This document shows positions 48,447-59,550 of a stretch of 64,000 nucleotides of DNA, piece by piece. Position numbers and translations under genes: made by a program. Source of the DNA: Takakia lepidozioides (lineage: Eukaryota > Streptophyta > Takakiopsida > Takakiales > Takakiaceae). Positions within the stretch are counted from its first letter, which is position 1, and the number at the start of each line of letters is the position of its first letter. The DNA is taken from NCBI GenBank assembly GCA_030704615.1, contig CM060732.1, forward strand, positions 55,719,053 through 55,783,052. Direction: 5' to 3'. The notes under the pieces are model-generated. The model was not told the DNA's origin and searched no databases. It saw only the letters and a program-made list of their open reading frames with translations.

Positions 48447-48707
48447 GTGCACTATTTCGGTACTGGATTGGGTGTTTTATCTTGTGGACTTAAAGTCATT
48501 CATCGTATTTTATGTATTGATTCATTACCATCTTGGATGCAGGTCAATGGTATCCTTGGTCTTGCACCTGTTTCTAGCTCGACCATAAGTCGACGGATTC
48601 GAAAACGAGTTTTTTCAAATGTTGAAGTACGTAAGTGTGGGAGTACTTTTGCAAAATGCACAAAGTGTGAGATGTTGAAGGATTTTATCAAAAAGTCTGT
48701 GACATAA
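48447..48707 (+). CDS. orphan ORF with CxxC, mobile-element-like
   Basis: The frame contains STISRRIRKRVF and FAKCTKCEMLKDFIKKS, a short CxxC motif in a basic context. It looks like a piece of a transposase-like or recombinase-like protein, but I cannot name the family. Surrounding DNA is strongly AT-rich. Confidence 0.3.
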   Translation: MHYFGTGLGVLSCGLKVIHRILCIDSLPSWMQVNGILGLAPVSSSTISRRIRKRVFSNVEVRKCGSTFAKCTKCEMLKDFIKKSVT

Positions 48708-48709
48708 TC

Positions 48710-49641
48710 AACTCAGCCATAAAAAAACTTTAGACAAACATTTGAAGCATCAAGAGTCTTGTCGGAGGCTTTATCACAGCTAGAGAAATAAATCCGCTAT
48801 GATGGAAAACTTTGTGTGAAGGGCTTTCTAGGGGACCCATTTATCAAAGTTGAACACGTGAATTAAATTGACTTCATTGACTAAACTAAATAGCATTGTC
48901 ATCAAATTTGTTCCAAAGATTTCTCATTTGTATTACAAACTTTCAAGAATTAGAATTTGTAATAGTTTAACTTCAATTTCGAAGTGAAATAATTAAATAT
49001 AATTATTTCACATGTTATTTGTTAAATTAAATTAAATTAAATTAAATTGTCATGTATACTAAGTTTGGTCCGGAATTAACGAAAAAATTTGGAATTAGTT
49101 AAAATTGAGTTATTTTATCATGTGTTTTGTGGGGCCAGCGGACTCGTTTGCCCCAGCACGACTGAGCCCTACGGGTGGGGGCGCCCCCACCCTCCGCAAG
49201 TGTAGCGCCCCACCCTCCGCGAGTGTAGCCCGTGCTACAGGCGGGCCCCGCTGCAACCACACGTGCCTGCATTGAAGACACTATTATCTTTTTATGAGAA
49301 GCCCACAGTTTTCTCTTTCTTTTCATCTCGTTTTTTTATTTGAGATCTCTCTAAGATCTTCAATTGAAAAAAAAGGCTAAAAGTACAGCAGGGATCAAGT
49401 TACCTTCCTGACTTCTGAAATGTACAGGCTCAGAGTGGAGCCTCGATTCTCAGCCTTCATGGCAATTGTAAGGTTATTTTCCTTACTTATTAATAGAATT
49501 CCCAGGGCCACTGTCCCCTGTTCTCTAAGAATAATAACAACAATAATAATAATAAATTGTACAGTGCTTCACTAAACGGTACCAAGAAGTCCATAAATCT
49601 TGTTTTCACTGGCACCTACACCTCCTGGGCTATGGCGATGT
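48710..49641. other. AT-rich tail, GC-rich palindrome and repeats before NPF gene 2
   Basis: AT-rich DNA runs to 49110, including an (AATTA)-type microsatellite at 49023-49047. A sharply GC-rich block follows at 49130-49262. It contains the perfect 20-bp palindrome GGGTGGGGGCGCCCCCACCC at 49173-49192 and a direct repeat of ACCCTCCGC(A/G)AGTGTAGC. At 49500-49556 a stretch with GGCCACTGTCCCCTGTTCT and an (AATA)-rich tail recurs near 61650. Confidence 0.7.
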
Positions 49642-52600
49642 CTAAAGCTGAGATTCGTCTCTGCAGACATTTGGCTGCAATCTCTGTGTCCAAATGACAG
49701 ATTTACTAGGTTCCAGGGGGATGTCCACATTGTACTTGTACCCGTGGGAAAATAGGCGGAAGAGACAGAAGTCCAATGCCATCAGCAGGGCAGTTAGCCA
49801 ATACAGATTGTCCAGACGACTTCTGTTGATGTTGTTCACGATCCAGCTCTGGTGACCAGACCGCCCAGTGATCTTCACAACACTCTTGGTCAATGCTGTA
49901 CTCCAGAAGAAGCCAACGCCTATTGAGGAAAGACAGAAGGCTGATCCCAGGCTTCGCATCCTCTTTGGATATTGGTCGTAGAAGAGTTCCATTTGAGCTA
50001 CACTGCAAAAAACCTCTACAGTCCCGAGCAAAGCGTATTGCGGAAGTAGCCAAAAGATGGTGAGGGGAACTACCTTTCTGGGTGCGTCGAGAAGGCCATG
50101 GTCCCTCACAACCTGCACATGATTACCAAGCTTACACAATGAGTGCGCAGAGTGATTGCCAATAGGATAGATCTACATAACAGTACGCACAACTGAACTG
50201 CTCAAAGAAAGTGTTCTCCACTGTATAGATTGGCCACCCAGACTCTGGTGTGAACTTTGAGGTCCAATAGTAAGGGATTAGAGTGCGATTTACTGGCGAG
50301 AGTCCCACCTTAAGTCTCTTTATTTCAACCGCCGCTGCAACAGTGCAGGCCAGAACTCCTAAAAGTGTACCAGTGGCATAGCGTGTAAGCATCGTGATTC
50401 CTCTTGGATTCCCTGTGAAGCGGCGAAGCGCAGGAACCAGGAATTTATCGTACATGGGAATCAGAATAAGGATTGTGATTGTGAGGAAGGCCTGAAGCGA
50501 CGCAGGAGGAATCTCGAAGTGTGGGCCCATGTGGGTGTCCATAGTGCGACCTTGCTTGGTGTAAAACGTTTGCATCTGGGCCATCAACAAACCGTGCGGG
50601 GTCATCGCAAGCCAAATTGGCAGCAACCGCAGCACTCGTTTCAATTCCTCCACCTGTGTCACACTACATAGTCTCCATGCGCTAGTAGCATTGCTTGCAG
50701 ATCCGTGCTCGGCCGGAAGAGCGATTTGGTATGCTGCTGCTTTGTCTAGGAACCTGCAGTTGATAATAGCAATAATCAATGATGCAATAGTTCTAAGTAT
50801 TAAAGCAAGTTCCATCTGATTAGGACATGTTTGGTTGTGCACGAATCTAGTCTGTGTGTACAATGTATAGATGGTCTCGATGTAGGTTTTGCGATTTAAC
50901 TTCTTGAACCTCACATTCTTTGGACATCATAGTTGGTCTCGGAACATACATTTACATGAAAGCACTGGTTGCAAGACTCGGATCAGATCACATGTATAAC
51001 TAGTTCAAGGACCACTTGTGCATACGGTAACTTATCAAGACCGTCAACATGCATTCGAATAGACCTGTGCAAGCTTACAAGAAGCCATGCGTGTGCGGAA
51101 TACGTTGCGAGCTTGGATCATGTAGAGACTCGTCGTCTTGAACTTCATACAGTGAGTCTAAGTTATCCACAGTAAGAACAACATTCCGCTTGCGAAATGC
51201 TGCTACGAAGACCTGGGCCATGCTTGTCAAAGGGCTGCCAGTTGGTGGCTTATACCTGTAGAATTTAGCACCTGACAAGACACTTAGTATGGCTATTGCG
51301 ATCCCCACTGTTGGGACACCATATCCCCAGCTCCAGCCCACATTGTCTTGGACGTAGACAATTACTGTCTGAGCAAGAAGGGCACCTGTTTCTATACAAT
51401 GGAACCACCAGTTGAAGAACGAAAACTTCACCGTCCGCTCCTGCAAGACGTCGTCATCGAATTGGTCTGCCCCTAATGTTGTCATGTTTGACTTCACGCC
51501 ACCCAAACCAAATGCTATCAAGTACAGCGAAAAATAGAAGAAGACTAGTTGATTAGAAGTTGCGCGTTGGCAGACGCTGGCCTTTGGGCTACACGGTGGA
51601 GGCCGGAATTGATGTAGCGACACTGATAACGTCAAGCAGATCAATCCCTGCACAATTCAGTAGTTACGTAGATCAGTGACTTGACCTCTTCAGAGCAAAT
51701 TATTATATTTAAGTAATCACTTACAGCGCTTGAAGTAAACATGCTGCCCACTCGTTTCGTGGATATTCACCAGGCAGGCTCTGCGTGCATAAAAGTACTC
51801 GCAAGAACTTTAAGACAAACTGTCAGAAAGTGAAGGCTTGTGGGCTCCGGCTCTTCTCACTCCTACCACAAAAGCGCGTCAGGCCAGTCCAGTTAGCCAT
51901 CACCAACACCATCCTGCGGTCGTTCGCGGTCATTTGCGGTCGTTCGCGACAAAGGAAGATCAGCCCAGAATTCAGAGCTCTATGCTTGGCGAGCTGGATG
52001 GAGGGAAAATGGCGTTGCCCAGGATCCTGAGGTCGTCATGGTGCCATTTCGGCGACATGGAATTGAGAAGTCAACGCAACGATCGGCATCTTCCAGTACC
52101 GGTTCTTGAAGATGCCGGACTGCCAACCTCGCTATCCCGCCTTCTGCTGAGGAGGAAGAGGAGGGGCTCAAACCCGGCAGTTGCGGCCGTAATCATGACT
52201 GTCAAATTGCAGTAACCAGCGATCTGCCGGAGTAGGACTATCTTCTTTCCATGATGAGTGGTTCACCAAGTAGGATCGTACATTCATGACAGATGCTTGC
52301 TCAAAATATCTAGAACCTTGAGCAAGTGCTTGGAACCATCAATATTTTAGGAATCAGGACAGACTGGTGTGAACTCATAGAAAGCAAATTCTCCATGGGT
52401 TGAATCAGCACCAGCAGGTATAACGTTGCGAAGATTATGATGGTTTTGAAACGACCCAAGAAGGAGTCCGCAATGAACGCTCCAAACAACGGAATGATCC
52501 AGGCCGCACCTCCCCAATTGAACACATTTGTCGCAGAGGATTCGTTGCCCTCGTGCATCACGCTCGTAAGATACGTCACAAGGCTTGCTATTATCCCGAA

Positions 52601-52983
52601 GTATGCCATTCGCTCGAACACTTGCCCCACTGTACACCATCCACGGGAAGATTGCCTCGCACATCAGAGTCTTTACAAGTTGAACTTCAACTTTCAATCT
52701 AGCATGAGCACTGTCCAGAAGATCTGGGTTTTCTTTGCAAACTTGACGTAATGAACGACTTACATAGCCACAGATGTGACCTCTTCTCTATAGTTGAAGA
52801 GAAGTGAATACCCATTAGGAATGCAGCGGCTTTCCAGCGGCCAGTGGTTGCCAAGTTGGCCGGTCTGCCTCTAAAGTCAACGGCACCATTGGACTTCAAA
52901 TTCTCAGAACGGACCTCCTCTTCGAAGTTTTCAATCTGAAGTTTAGGACTAGGAAGACTGTAGATGGCGTGACCCCTCTCCAT
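49642..52983 (-). CDS. NPF (NRT1/PTR) transporter 2
   Basis: Five exons on the minus strand: 52983-52812, 52629-52412, 51647-51079, 50753-50309, 50112-49642. Phases close, giving 624 aa, a normal NPF length. It starts MERGHAIYSLPSPK. Family blocks are GAVDFRGRPANLATTGRWKA, NWGGAAWIIPLFGAFIADS, FFNWWFHCIETGALLAQT, FTGNPRGITMLTRYATG and LLPQYALLGTVEVF. At the proton-coupling motif it has QVFER where the family has ExxER. The second exon is 218 nt, the same length as in NPF gene 1. It has one intron more than gene 1, after EIKRLK. It runs opposite to gene 1 and parallel to the third NPF gene, which it resembles most. Confidence 0.92.
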
Positions 52984-54867
52984 GAATGCTGGCCAAGATT
53001 ATTATCTAAGGCTGGAAATTTTCCTGCCCACATTGGGACAGAAACCTGCAAATCGGCAAGACTCAATGCAGAGAATGTGTTGAATTGCAATCTGTTCGAA
53101 GATCCAGGGAGATAACCAAAAGTCTTAGAGAGGGAATTTCACACTATAGGGCAAATGAGCGCTCAAGAAAGACAGTCTATTAAGAGAGTTCTAAGGAGCT
53201 TACCAAAAGCCCAAAGAGCTTGTAGGATCGTCACACATAGCAAACAACAGTGAGCTCATACATATAACTAAATCACTGCTAAGAAACGGATGCCCTCGCG
53301 AACATAACATGCTAACATTCCTGGTCCACAAAACTGAATGCACAGATACTGGCACTGATCTGATGGGGGCAGAGAGAGAGAAACTTAGAGAGCTTTCCCT
53401 GGCAATGCATCTCTCAAAATATTGCATCACCACTCGCATGCAGATAAATGCATGCAACTCCTTGGAGAAGAATATACAACATTACAGAGCCCCAGATACT
53501 AAAACCGTAGGCCCAGGCTGCATATTACGAATGATCAGGGCGCTGATATTTGTATCCATCAGGTTCGCATGATCTGGACAATCAAGGAAAGACCTACAGG
53601 TGCATAGCAGCTGGGCTTCGGATCAACCCAGCTATGGCGTCAACAAGCCCACCACCCTGGAGACTTTTGATGCGCAACAAATAGATACTAACCCTCGCAT
53701 GCGTGCCAGAAATGTCCACACCCAACTTGTGAGAAGGCCCTCATCCAAGTCAACACACCGAACTCTTAAAGTCTTATATTCCTAAGAGAGCATCTTTCCT
53801 TGCGCGCAGTGAGCTTCTTCTTCTTTTTTTATAAGTGAAACCCAGTCTCTCATGTCACGTATGACATGTAAATAGTATATCATACTCTACTATACCATAC
53901 TATACTTGGGTTCAATGAGGGAAACAACCCAGAGAGCTCTACTCTCCTTACAAATCAAGGACAAAATAACCTCTTCACTCAAGAACTATTCAAAATTCAC
54001 ATAAATCAAACCTTTCAAAAAGCTTGACATAGTCTGAAAGCGTCTGTGTACATGTGTGTATGAGCAATGATGGCATGATAGTGTAATATAGGTAAGAATT
54101 GTTGTCTTCTTCTTTTGTTCTTTTTTTTTTGTCTTATACTAGTTGCAAAAGGGGACGGAGTTTTTGAAGTTTTTAGTTTGTTTTATATAAAAATTATTAT
54201 TAGCAAACTTACACCTATAAGCAATTGCTCACAAATTGGCCTATTCACAACAGGGAGAGGGAATTAAATGAACCTCTTTCAAAGTCACCTTGCCACAAGG
54301 AGACACCAAGGAGAAGATGGTACCACATGCAACTACTAGGTAGATGACAGGAATCCAAGCAAATTCCTTTTGTAGGGGGTGGGAATGAAGAGGCATCCAA
54401 ATGGTAACCCAATATTTGTTTTTGTTGATGTCATCTATAAATGAGTTTTCGTCCCCAACCCCAAATTCATATGGTTGTTATAGTCAATTGGAAGGTGCAT
54501 TGTTGAGCTAAGTACATTCCTTTAGCTTTGGCTACAGATACGGCCAGCTTAACTTATATGTCCAATGTCCACCGATTTTCTATTTCAGTGGAAAGGCCTC
54601 TTCCGGGATTTGAGGGCCTGAACCCAAGGCCAATAGCTCAAGGTGAGGCCCCAAAAACCCAGGAAGGTCGGACACGAGGGGCCTTCCCGGTAAGGCTATT
54701 TTCTGCACCTGTCAAAAGGCATTTGACAGGCAAAAAGAGGCAGAATAAAAAAAGGCCTGTCAAAAGAAAGGCAATGACCAAAAATTGCCTTTCACAGCGA
54801 AAGGCAAAATAAAAAACAGCATGTCAAAAGAAAGGTAAAAATTACAAAGGAAATGTACAAGCACATC
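52984..54867. other. intergenic upstream of NPF gene 2
   Basis: No coding sequence is recognised. 53800-54500 is AT-rich. 54640-54860 contains clustered palindromes: CCTGTCAAA/TTTGACAGG at 54708-54730, and GCCTTTC/GAAAGGC near 54797. A motif (C)TGTCAAAAG(AAA)GG recurs several times, suggesting a decayed DNA element. Confidence 0.5.
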
Positions 54868-55190
54868 GGCTGGTAGCTCAGTTGGTAAGTGCAGAATGTG
54901 TCGCCATGGTGGTTCGGGGTTCAAACCCGCTGCCCAGTGTGGGGATTGTTCATGGCGTTATGTCTGGATGTTATCGTCTTGTGTGCCTCCATGGTCCATA
55001 AATGAAAGGGGTTATTTTTCCCCCTCCTCAAGGGTCTGAATTGTGGGTTGTCGGTTGCGTCCACCCACCGTGTGTTACATGCAGGCCTGTAGGTTGGCTT
55101 ACTCTTCAGGGTTTTGGGTTCTACCTTCAATGAAAGCTACATTGGCCCATGAGTAGAGCTGTGTGGGGTTTTTGGATCTTTATCATAAAC
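54868..55190 (+). mobile_element. tRNA-derived SINE-like element
   Basis: The head carries a pol III A box (TGGTAGCTCAGTTGG, 54872-54886) and B box (GGTTCAAACCC, 54919-54929) at tRNA spacing. The D arm is recognisable, but the anticodon and acceptor stems do not pair, so this is not a functional tRNA gene. A non-tRNA body of about 250 bp follows. The 3' end and target-site duplication could not be fixed; 55190 is approximate. Confidence 0.6.
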
Positions 55191-55899
55191 CTTAATAGTG
55201 CCAACTTTCCCACGTCCGGTCTTCAGTCCTGACCATTGCTTGCAGTATGTACTTGACTCTCGCTTAGGTCACACGCTCGAGCATGTCATTTCTGTTCATT
55301 GGAAGAATACAATCCCAAGATTAGCTAGCTAGCTGAATTTCGATGATTTTGATCTTTGAAGCGTTCTCATATACTGCTCCGGGTTGTGAAAGGGCAACTT
55401 TAGTCATCTATCGCTCAAGATTTACTTCAAGAAACATGCACTTGGGCCTTAAGTTCACAACGGCCTAAGTAATTCGGGGATGCAGTTACTTATAGCCTCG
55501 CCTGCATACAAAGAGTAGTCGTCCAAGCCCCTCCGAGCTCTATTGGACACATTGTGATCCCAAGCAACTTTCCCTTTCATCCGTGGTGAGCATGATCGAG
55601 TGATCCTTCCAGGGTCGAGCAAGTCTAAGTGATTGAGCCCGCAAAGACTAACTGAGGACTAATTAATTGGAAGGATTTCACACTTTACACTTCTTTTCAT
55701 TTTTCATTTCTAATTTCATATGACGGTTGTGTGAAAGATCAAAAATTTGTCAACCTGTCATATGAAAGGCATTTTCTCAAAGTTGTCTCTCACAGTGAAG
55801 TGAAAAAAATAAATCCGTCACAAAAAAGATAGGCTATCGAGTTGTTTTGAAAAAAAGTTGAGAAGTACTTCTATTCTAGTTTGTGTAGATCCTGAGTGT
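55191..55899. other. intergenic
   Basis: No gene is recognised. A stretch at 55710-55830 again has TGTCA-TATGAAAGGC and CACAGTGAAGTGA motifs reminiscent of 54700-54860. Confidence 0.45.
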
Positions 55900-56190
55900 T
55901 ACATAGTGTGGCTCATGCGTTCCAAGTGTTTGATAAAATACCTAGGAAAAATGTAGTTTCATGGAATGCCATGATTGCAGGATTAGTTCAGCAAGCAAGG
56001 GCATGGTGGAGAAGCATTCAAACTCTTTGCACACATGCAAGGAGATGGCGTGAAGCCTGACAAAGCCACTTTCATTACCATCCTTAATGCTTGCACCAGC
56101 CCTCTAGCTCTGGAATAGGGCAAGCTGCTCCATGCAAGCATCATCAAAGCTGCTTTGGCGTTAGGTATCTATGACAGTTTGGGAGTTTAC
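55900..56190 (+). pseudogene. PPR fragment, broken
   Basis: Translation in shifting frames gives PPR motifs: AFQVFDKIPRKNVVSWNAMI, then EAFKLFAHMQGDGVKPDKAT and ITILNACTSPLALE. A TAG interrupts before GKLLHASIIKAA. A frameshift separates the first two pieces. It covers roughly two PLS-class repeats and ends without a partner motif. Confidence 0.75.
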
Positions 56191-56424
56191 CGAAGTGATT
56201 TTTATCAAAATAATAGGTAGTATGTTCATGTATGCCCAGTTTTGAAAGATTCATAGTTGCTTTACTTCTGCTTTTTATACATGCAACTAGTCGGCATAAG
56301 TAAGAGCCACTTTAGACTACTGTGCCCCTATTCATCCAGAGTGGATGATATAGTGATTAGTACATTCATCCTAAACAAACCCAAAGAATGCTCCCTTGTT
56401 TCGCAAGCACAGACTTACACAGCG

Positions 56425-56626
56425 ATGGCAGCGACGGAGGTTGCTCTCCTGAGCGCGCAGGGAGAGCTCGTACGCAACGCCCTTCATTCTGCTTGGGCAG
56501 AAAGAGATGGAAGCAACAGATCAATGGGCCTGAATGTGGAGCTGAAATGGGGATCCAGCTTGGCAAAGTGGGGCACCAGAATGGTGGCTGTGATGCCACT
56601 CCAGGCTCCAGGGATAGTGGAAAAAG
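56425..56626 (+). other. possible 5' exon of the PPR pseudogene
   Basis: An ATG at 56425 opens an Ala-rich reading frame (MAATEVALLSAQGELVRNAL) ending at a plausible donor (AAAAG|GTACGT). It could be the N-terminal, organelle-targeting exon of the PPR gene downstream. I found no acceptor that joins it in phase to the PPR frame. Confidence 0.3.
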
Positions 56627-56811
56627 GTACGTACACGTCAGTCTCTATATGATTTTGAGGGTCCTGGAGCTCTGCTTCGTGATTTCATTTCCCATTCCCT
56701 CAAAATTACTCCCGTCTTCGTCGAATTCTTTTCGTCCGTGCCTCAGTCTGTATGTTGAAATATCAAAACTTTATGATATATTTTTTTTCTTCTTCCCTCT
56801 CATTGCATAAG

Positions 56812-59550
56812 ATGAAGAGATACGTATTCATATACATTGTGGCTGACTTCAGACATCATCCCACAAAAGAGGCTCTCTGGATTGACAGTTGGTCGAACCC
56901 TCCTTGGGTGAAAGCACAATTAGATGCCAGGATACAAGGTCAAGCACGATGTGGTGAAGTGAGGACACTGTGTATGGCAGGACGAGTGAAAGAGGCCCTG
57001 CACATTTTGAATCATGGAGGCACCTTGGCAGACTCTGATACTTACGTCTGTCTCTTGCGTGAGTGCATTGACCTGCAAGGCCTAGCAGAAGGAAAGCAAG
57101 TACATGTGCACATTATCCAAAGTGGATTCAAGCCAAGCATGTTTCTACTCAACACCCTTGTCAAAATGTATGCCAAGTGTGGGAGCGTGGTGGATGCGCG
57201 CCAAGTGTTTGACAAAATGCCTGAACGAGATATTTTTTCTTGGAATATAATGATAGCAGGGTATTCCAACCTTGGGTTTTTAAGGGAAGCCTTTGATATC
57301 TATGACCAAATGATACAGGAAGGGGTGCTGCCTAACATGGTCACATTCACTTGCATTCTGAAGGTGTGTTCTACCCCTGCCGCCCTGGAAAAGGGCATAC
57401 AAGTCCATGCGGACATCATCAAAGCTGGAATTGCACTTGACAGTATTCTGGAGAATACCCTCATCATCATGTATGCTAAATGCAGGGGTATAAAGGATGC
57501 GCACAAAGTGTTCAGCAGTATGGCTAGACGAGATGTGGTGTCATGGAATGCAATGATTGCAGGATAGGCTCAGCTTGGAGATGGTAGGAGGGCTGTCGAC
57601 CTCTATGAGCAAATGTCACAGGATGGGGTGACACCCAACAAGGTCACTTTCATGTGCATTCTCAAGGGTTGTGCCTGCCTGACAACCCTGGAAAAAGGTG
57701 TAGAGGTGCATGCCAATATTATCAAAGCTGGAATTTTGCCTGACACCATTCTGGAGAATACTCTTGTCGACATGTATGCCAAATGTGGGAGTATGAGGAA
57801 TGCACGCCAAGTGTTCAACAATATTTGATGGTATGGCTAAACGAGATGTTGTGTCATGGAGCACAATGATGGCAGGATATGCTCGGCATGGGTGTGGTAG
57901 GGCTAACCGAGATATGGTGTCATGGAACACAATGATCTCAGGATATGGTCAGCAAGGGTGTGGTAGGGAGGCTTTTGAGTTGTATGAGGAGATGATATGG
58001 GAAGGGGTCACGCCAGACAGAGTAACGTTTCTTTGTGTTCTTAATGCGTGTGCTAGTGCGGCAGCCCTTGAAAAGGGTAAGGAGGTCCACGCTCACATCA
58101 TCAAAGCTGGTCTGGCACTAGATATTATTCTGGAGACTGCACTGGTGGACATGTACACCAAATGCGGGAACATTAAGGCTGGCAAGTGAGACTTTTCAGT
58201 TGTATGAACAAATGATACGCGAAGGAGTGGCGCCCGACAAAGTCTCGCTCACTTGTGTTCTCAATGTTTGTGCCAGCCTGGCAGCCCTGGAAAAGGGCAA
58301 AGAGGTCCATGCTGACATAATCAAAGCTGGAATTATGCCAGACATCATTGTGGAGACTACCCTCGTCGACATGTTTGCCAAATGTGGCAGCATCAAGGAT
58401 GCTCGGCGAGTATTTGACAGTATGGCTCAACATAATGTCGTCTCATGGAATGCAATGATCACGGGGTATGCTCAACACGGGTTGGGTTGGGAGGCCCTCG
58501 AGATGTATGAGCAAATGATTTGGGAAGGGGTGACACCTGATAGGGTGACTTTCCTTTGCATTCTCAAGGCGTGTGCCAGCCTGGGAGCCCTGGAAAAAGG
58601 CAGAGAGATCCCGGCTGACATCATCAAAGCTGGAATTGTGCCAGATATTACTCTGGATAATAGCATCATCGACATGTATGCCAAATGCAGGAGCATAGAG
58701 GATGCACATCAAGTATTTGACAGTATGGTTAAGCGAGATGTGGCATCATGAAATGTTATGGTTGCAGGATATGCTCAGCAAGGGTGTGGGTATAGAGGCT
58801 TTTCAGATATATAGGCAAATGATACGAGATGGGGTGGTGCCAGACAACGTCACATTCACTTCATTATTGATGCGTGTGCCAGCCTGGCAGCTCTGGACAA
58901 GGGTAAAGAGGTCCATGCAAACCTCACTGAAGCTGGAATTGTGCCAGACCTCAATTTGGAGAAATCTCTTCTTGACATGTATGCCAAGTGTGGGAGCATA
59001 AAAGATGCACACCGAGTGTTGGCCGAACGGGATGTGGTCTCATGGAGTGCCCTGATCGCAGGGTATGGTCAGCATGGGTGCGGTAGGGAGGCGCTGCAAC
59101 TATTTGAGCAAATGCAGCAGAAGCGGACTGTATCACCTTCCTATCTGTTATCTCTGCATGTAGCCATGTGGGCCTTGTGGATGAAGGCCATCACTACTTT
59201 CATTCCATGAGTCGAGATCATGGCCTCTCTCCTAGCGTGGAACACTTTGGCTGTATAGTGGACCTGCTTGGCCGTGCAGGGCGATTGGATGAGGCAGAGG
59301 ACTTCATTAACAAAATGCCCATTGGACCAGGGGCTGCAGAGTGGAGGGCCTTGCTTAGTGCCTGCAGAATTCATGGCAATGTCGAGGTGGCAGAACATGC
59401 GGCAAAATGCCTTCTCAAGTTTGACTCACAGAACGCAGACGCTTTGTAGAAGAAGAATTGCATCCAGAAATTGAGTACATCCTTGCTGAGCTGATGAGAG
59501 TTGTCTGGCAGATGGAGGAGTGGCTGGCGATTGATTTTGGTCTCGTCTGG
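56812..59550 (+). pseudogene. PLS-DYW-type PPR gene, multiply broken
   Basis: Plant organelle RNA-binding/editing factor family. About 8-9 groups of PPR repeats are recognisable (motifs such as DARQVFDKMPERDIFSWN and EKGKEVHADIIKAGI). Lesions: nonsense TAG at 57565-57567 (TAT to TAG in GY-Q); frameshift at about 57826; frame change at about 58185-58200; nonsense TGA at 58749-58751 (Trp codon of SWN); frameshifts at about 58790, 58866 and 59150; stop at 59446-59448. A 66-bp tandem duplication lies at 57836-57968. The C-terminal region keeps GLSPSVEHFGCIVDLLGRAG, then after a deletion only ELHPEIEYILAELM and LAIDFGL from the E/DYW part. It is not functional as it stands. Confidence 0.9.

Noticed and set aside
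54868-54945. Functional tRNA gene
   Set aside because: A and B boxes are good, but the acceptor and anticodon stems do not pair and no clear anticodon loop can be drawn.
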